Of a stretch of 64,000 nucleotides of DNA, positions 62,883 to 64,000 are shown one piece after another. The stretch lies in the NCBI GenBank assembly GCA_017428265.1, contig JAFRRD010000036.1, positions 1-64,000 on the forward strand, read 5' to 3'. The notes beneath the pieces are model-generated. The model ran no database searches. It was not told the origin of the DNA and saw nothing but the letters and a program-made list of their open reading frames with translations. The stretch's first letter is position 1. Each line of letters begins with the position of its first letter. A program made the translations under genes and the position numbers. This stretch comes from Lachnospiraceae bacterium. Lineage in GTDB: Bacteria; Bacillota; Clostridia; Lachnospirales; Lachnospiraceae.

Positions 62883-63791
62883 TTATTCATCCAGATACCG
62901 GCAGGCGGCAAGAGCAGCGCAGGCGCCGTCCGAAACCGCTGTCGTGAGCTGTCTCACTTCCTTGGTCCGGCAATCGCCGGCGGCGAAGATGCCTTCCGTC
63001 CCCGTGAGCGCCGTTTCGTCCGAGTAAAGATAGCCGTCAGGCGTCATGGCAACAAGATCGCCCAGAAAATCGTTCTGCGGTTTCTGGCCGACGGCAAGGA
63101 AGACGCCCCCGAAGCTTTCTTCAGTCACTTCGCCGGTTTTGACGTTGCGGAGCCTCAGCCCCGTTACGGAGCCTTCTTCAGTCAGATAGGCTTCGGTAAC
63201 CGTATCATAGAGAAAACGGATATTGGGAACGGCAGCAGCCTTGTCAACGAGCCGCTGTTCGGCGCGGAAGGCATCACGGCGGTGGATCAGCGTGACGCTC
63301 CGGCAGACGGAAGACAGGAAGATCGCATCCTGCAGGGCCGTGTCGCCGCCTCCGATGACCGCGGCGTCCTGCCCGGCGCAGAAGGCCCCGTCGCAGACCG
63401 CACAGAAGGAAAGGCCGCAGCCGATCAGATCCTCCTCGCCGGGAAGCCCGAGCCCTTTGTGGGCAACGCCGGTCGCCAGAATGACGGTGCGGGCATTGAC
63501 AGTCTCGTCCCCGACAGTGACGGTAAAGCCGTCTTCACGCTTTTCAAGCGCTGTCACTTTGTCATAGCGGACCGTGACGCCGAGCGCTTCGACCTGGGCC
63601 GAAAGCAGGGCGGCATAGTCTTCGCCGCTGATATGCGCGATCCCGGGATAGTTTTCCACAAGCGGGCTGAAGACGATCTGTCCGCCGACAGAATCTTTTT
63701 CACAGACGACAACGCTTTTTCCGGCGCGGGCGGCATAAAGGGCCGCGGTAAGGCCGGCGGGACCGCCGCCGACAACGAGAATATCCAACAT
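62883..63791 (-). CDS. trxB: Thioredoxin-disulfide reductase
   Basis: A 302-residue flavoprotein: FAD site ILVVGGGPAGLTAALYAARAG, NADPH domain AAVIGGGDTALQDAIFLS, redox-active CAVCDGAFC and the C-terminal GIFAAGDCRTKEVRQLTTAVSDGACAAL. It passes NADPH electrons to thioredoxin. The Met at 63791 is preferred (AGGAG 8 nt upstream); the Met two codons earlier (63797) would leave only 2 nt between RBS and start. The upstream neighbour on this strand codes for a thioredoxin-like protein. Confidence 0.94.
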   Translation of the reverse strand: MLDILVVGGGPAGLTAALYAARAGKSVVVCEKDSVGGQIVFSPLVENYPGIAHISGEDYAALLSAQVEALGVTVRYDKVTALEKREDGFTVTVGDETVNARTVILATGVAHKGLGLPGEEDLIGCGLSFCAVCDGAFCAGQDAAVIGGGDTALQDAIFLSSVCRSVTLIHRRDAFRAEQRLVDKAAAVPNIRFLYDTVTEAYLTEEGSVTGLRLRNVKTGEVTEESFGGVFLAVGQKPQNDFLGDLVAMTPDGYLYSDETALTGTEGIFAAGDCRTKEVRQLTTAVSDGACAALAACRYLDE

Positions 63792-63818
63792 GTTCATTGC
63801 TCCTTTTCCGTAAGGGGA

Positions 63819-63849
63819 GAAAAGAGGCGGCTCCGTGCGGGGCCGCCTG
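63819..63849 (-). terminator. Terminator or attenuator between thioredoxin-like gene and trxB
   Basis: AGGCGGC (63825-63831) pairs with GCCGCCT (63842-63848), with an inner CCG/CGG extension. On the minus strand CTCTTTTCT follows, so it would end or attenuate transcripts of the thioredoxin-like gene before trxB. Confidence 0.7.
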
Positions 63850-63867
63850 TCTGTCTTATGCGTTCGG

Positions 63868-64000
63868 TCAGGCTTTCTTTTCCTGAATGAACTGGATCAC
63901 CGCGCCGACGCCGACGATCTTGCGGAAATCGCTCTTGCCCTGCGTATAGATGAGGGTCGGTGACTGGCGGACACCGTAGCGTGCGACCAGATCGGGATTC
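63868..64000 (-). CDS. Thioredoxin-like protein, C-terminal part (partial)
   Basis: The frame runs off the right edge; 43 C-terminal residues are visible. NPDLVARYGVRQSPTLIYTQ contains the cis-Pro of thioredoxins (SPTLI), and KIVGVGAVIQFIQEKK is the usual last strand and helix. The CxxC active site lies outside the window. Its position just before trxB on the same strand supports a thioredoxin partner. Confidence 0.8.
   Translation of the reverse strand, partial: NPDLVARYGVRQSPTLIYTQGKSDFRKIVGVGAVIQFIQEKKA

Overview
The window looks like the chromosome of a GC-rich, Gram-positive anaerobe of the Bacillota, probably a gut or rumen member of the Clostridia. Pointers are strong AGGAGG-type ribosome binding sites, sigmaA promoters, LCP cell-wall ligases, a PdaA-like deacetylase, clostridial ferredoxins, Feo iron uptake under a DtxR-type repressor, and a miaB-mutS-mutL-miaA repair/tRNA block. 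No tRNA, rRNA, IS element, prophage or CRISPR array was seen, and no gene-free stretch exceeds about 260 bp.

Layout. (1) 1-3700: the tail of an unidentified gene, then a minus-strand pair of membrane proteins, one a two-helix K+ channel, each with Rossmann-like cytosolic regions and a C-terminal RyR-like domain. (2) 3747-8056: a redox module of a homologue of polyunsaturated fatty acid isomerase (PAI), a CrtI/RetSat-type flavoprotein and an NAD(P)H:flavin/[2Fe-2S] reductase; I infer a fatty-acid isomerisation/saturation (biohydrogenation) system. (3) 8131-16700: alpha/beta hydrolase and amino-acid permease (minus), LCP protein, HtrA protease, ferredoxin, PrmA, PAP2 phosphatase and a zinc-ribbon MscL. 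(4) 16734-29788: a surface-polysaccharide cluster with sugar aminotransferase, five GT2 glycosyltransferases, Wzx-type flippase, an unusual YidC-sulfatase fusion, a TagB/TagF-like transferase and a ligase/polymerase. (5) 29773-33897: GlmS, GalE and an AI-2E family permease. (6) 33912-37615: DtxR-family repressor divergent from feoA-feoA-feoB-Cys-rich protein, with three matching operators.

(7) 37708-39091: GtrA-like membrane protein and an EFR1-type flavodoxin/ferredoxin (minus). (8) 39300-47689: miaB, mutS, M18 aminopeptidase, mutL, miaA. (9) 47749-54050: rplU, rpmA (no prp between them), obgE, tcdA, gltX and a UvrD-like helicase. (10) 54106-55611: DUF1292 protein and ychF (minus). (11) 55715-62858: a very unusual LCP protein whose catalytic domain is split by PASTA-like repeats, a Pro/Thr/Glu linker and CxxC repeats, then folC, a MATE transporter, a PdaA-like deacetylase and a small membrane protein. 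(12) 62883-64000: trxB and the end of a thioredoxin-like gene (minus).

The most interesting items are the PAI-led redox operon, the RyR ion-channel pair, the split LCP protein and the YidC-sulfatase fusion. All family assignments come from reading motifs in the sequence and from memory of the families; no database search was run.
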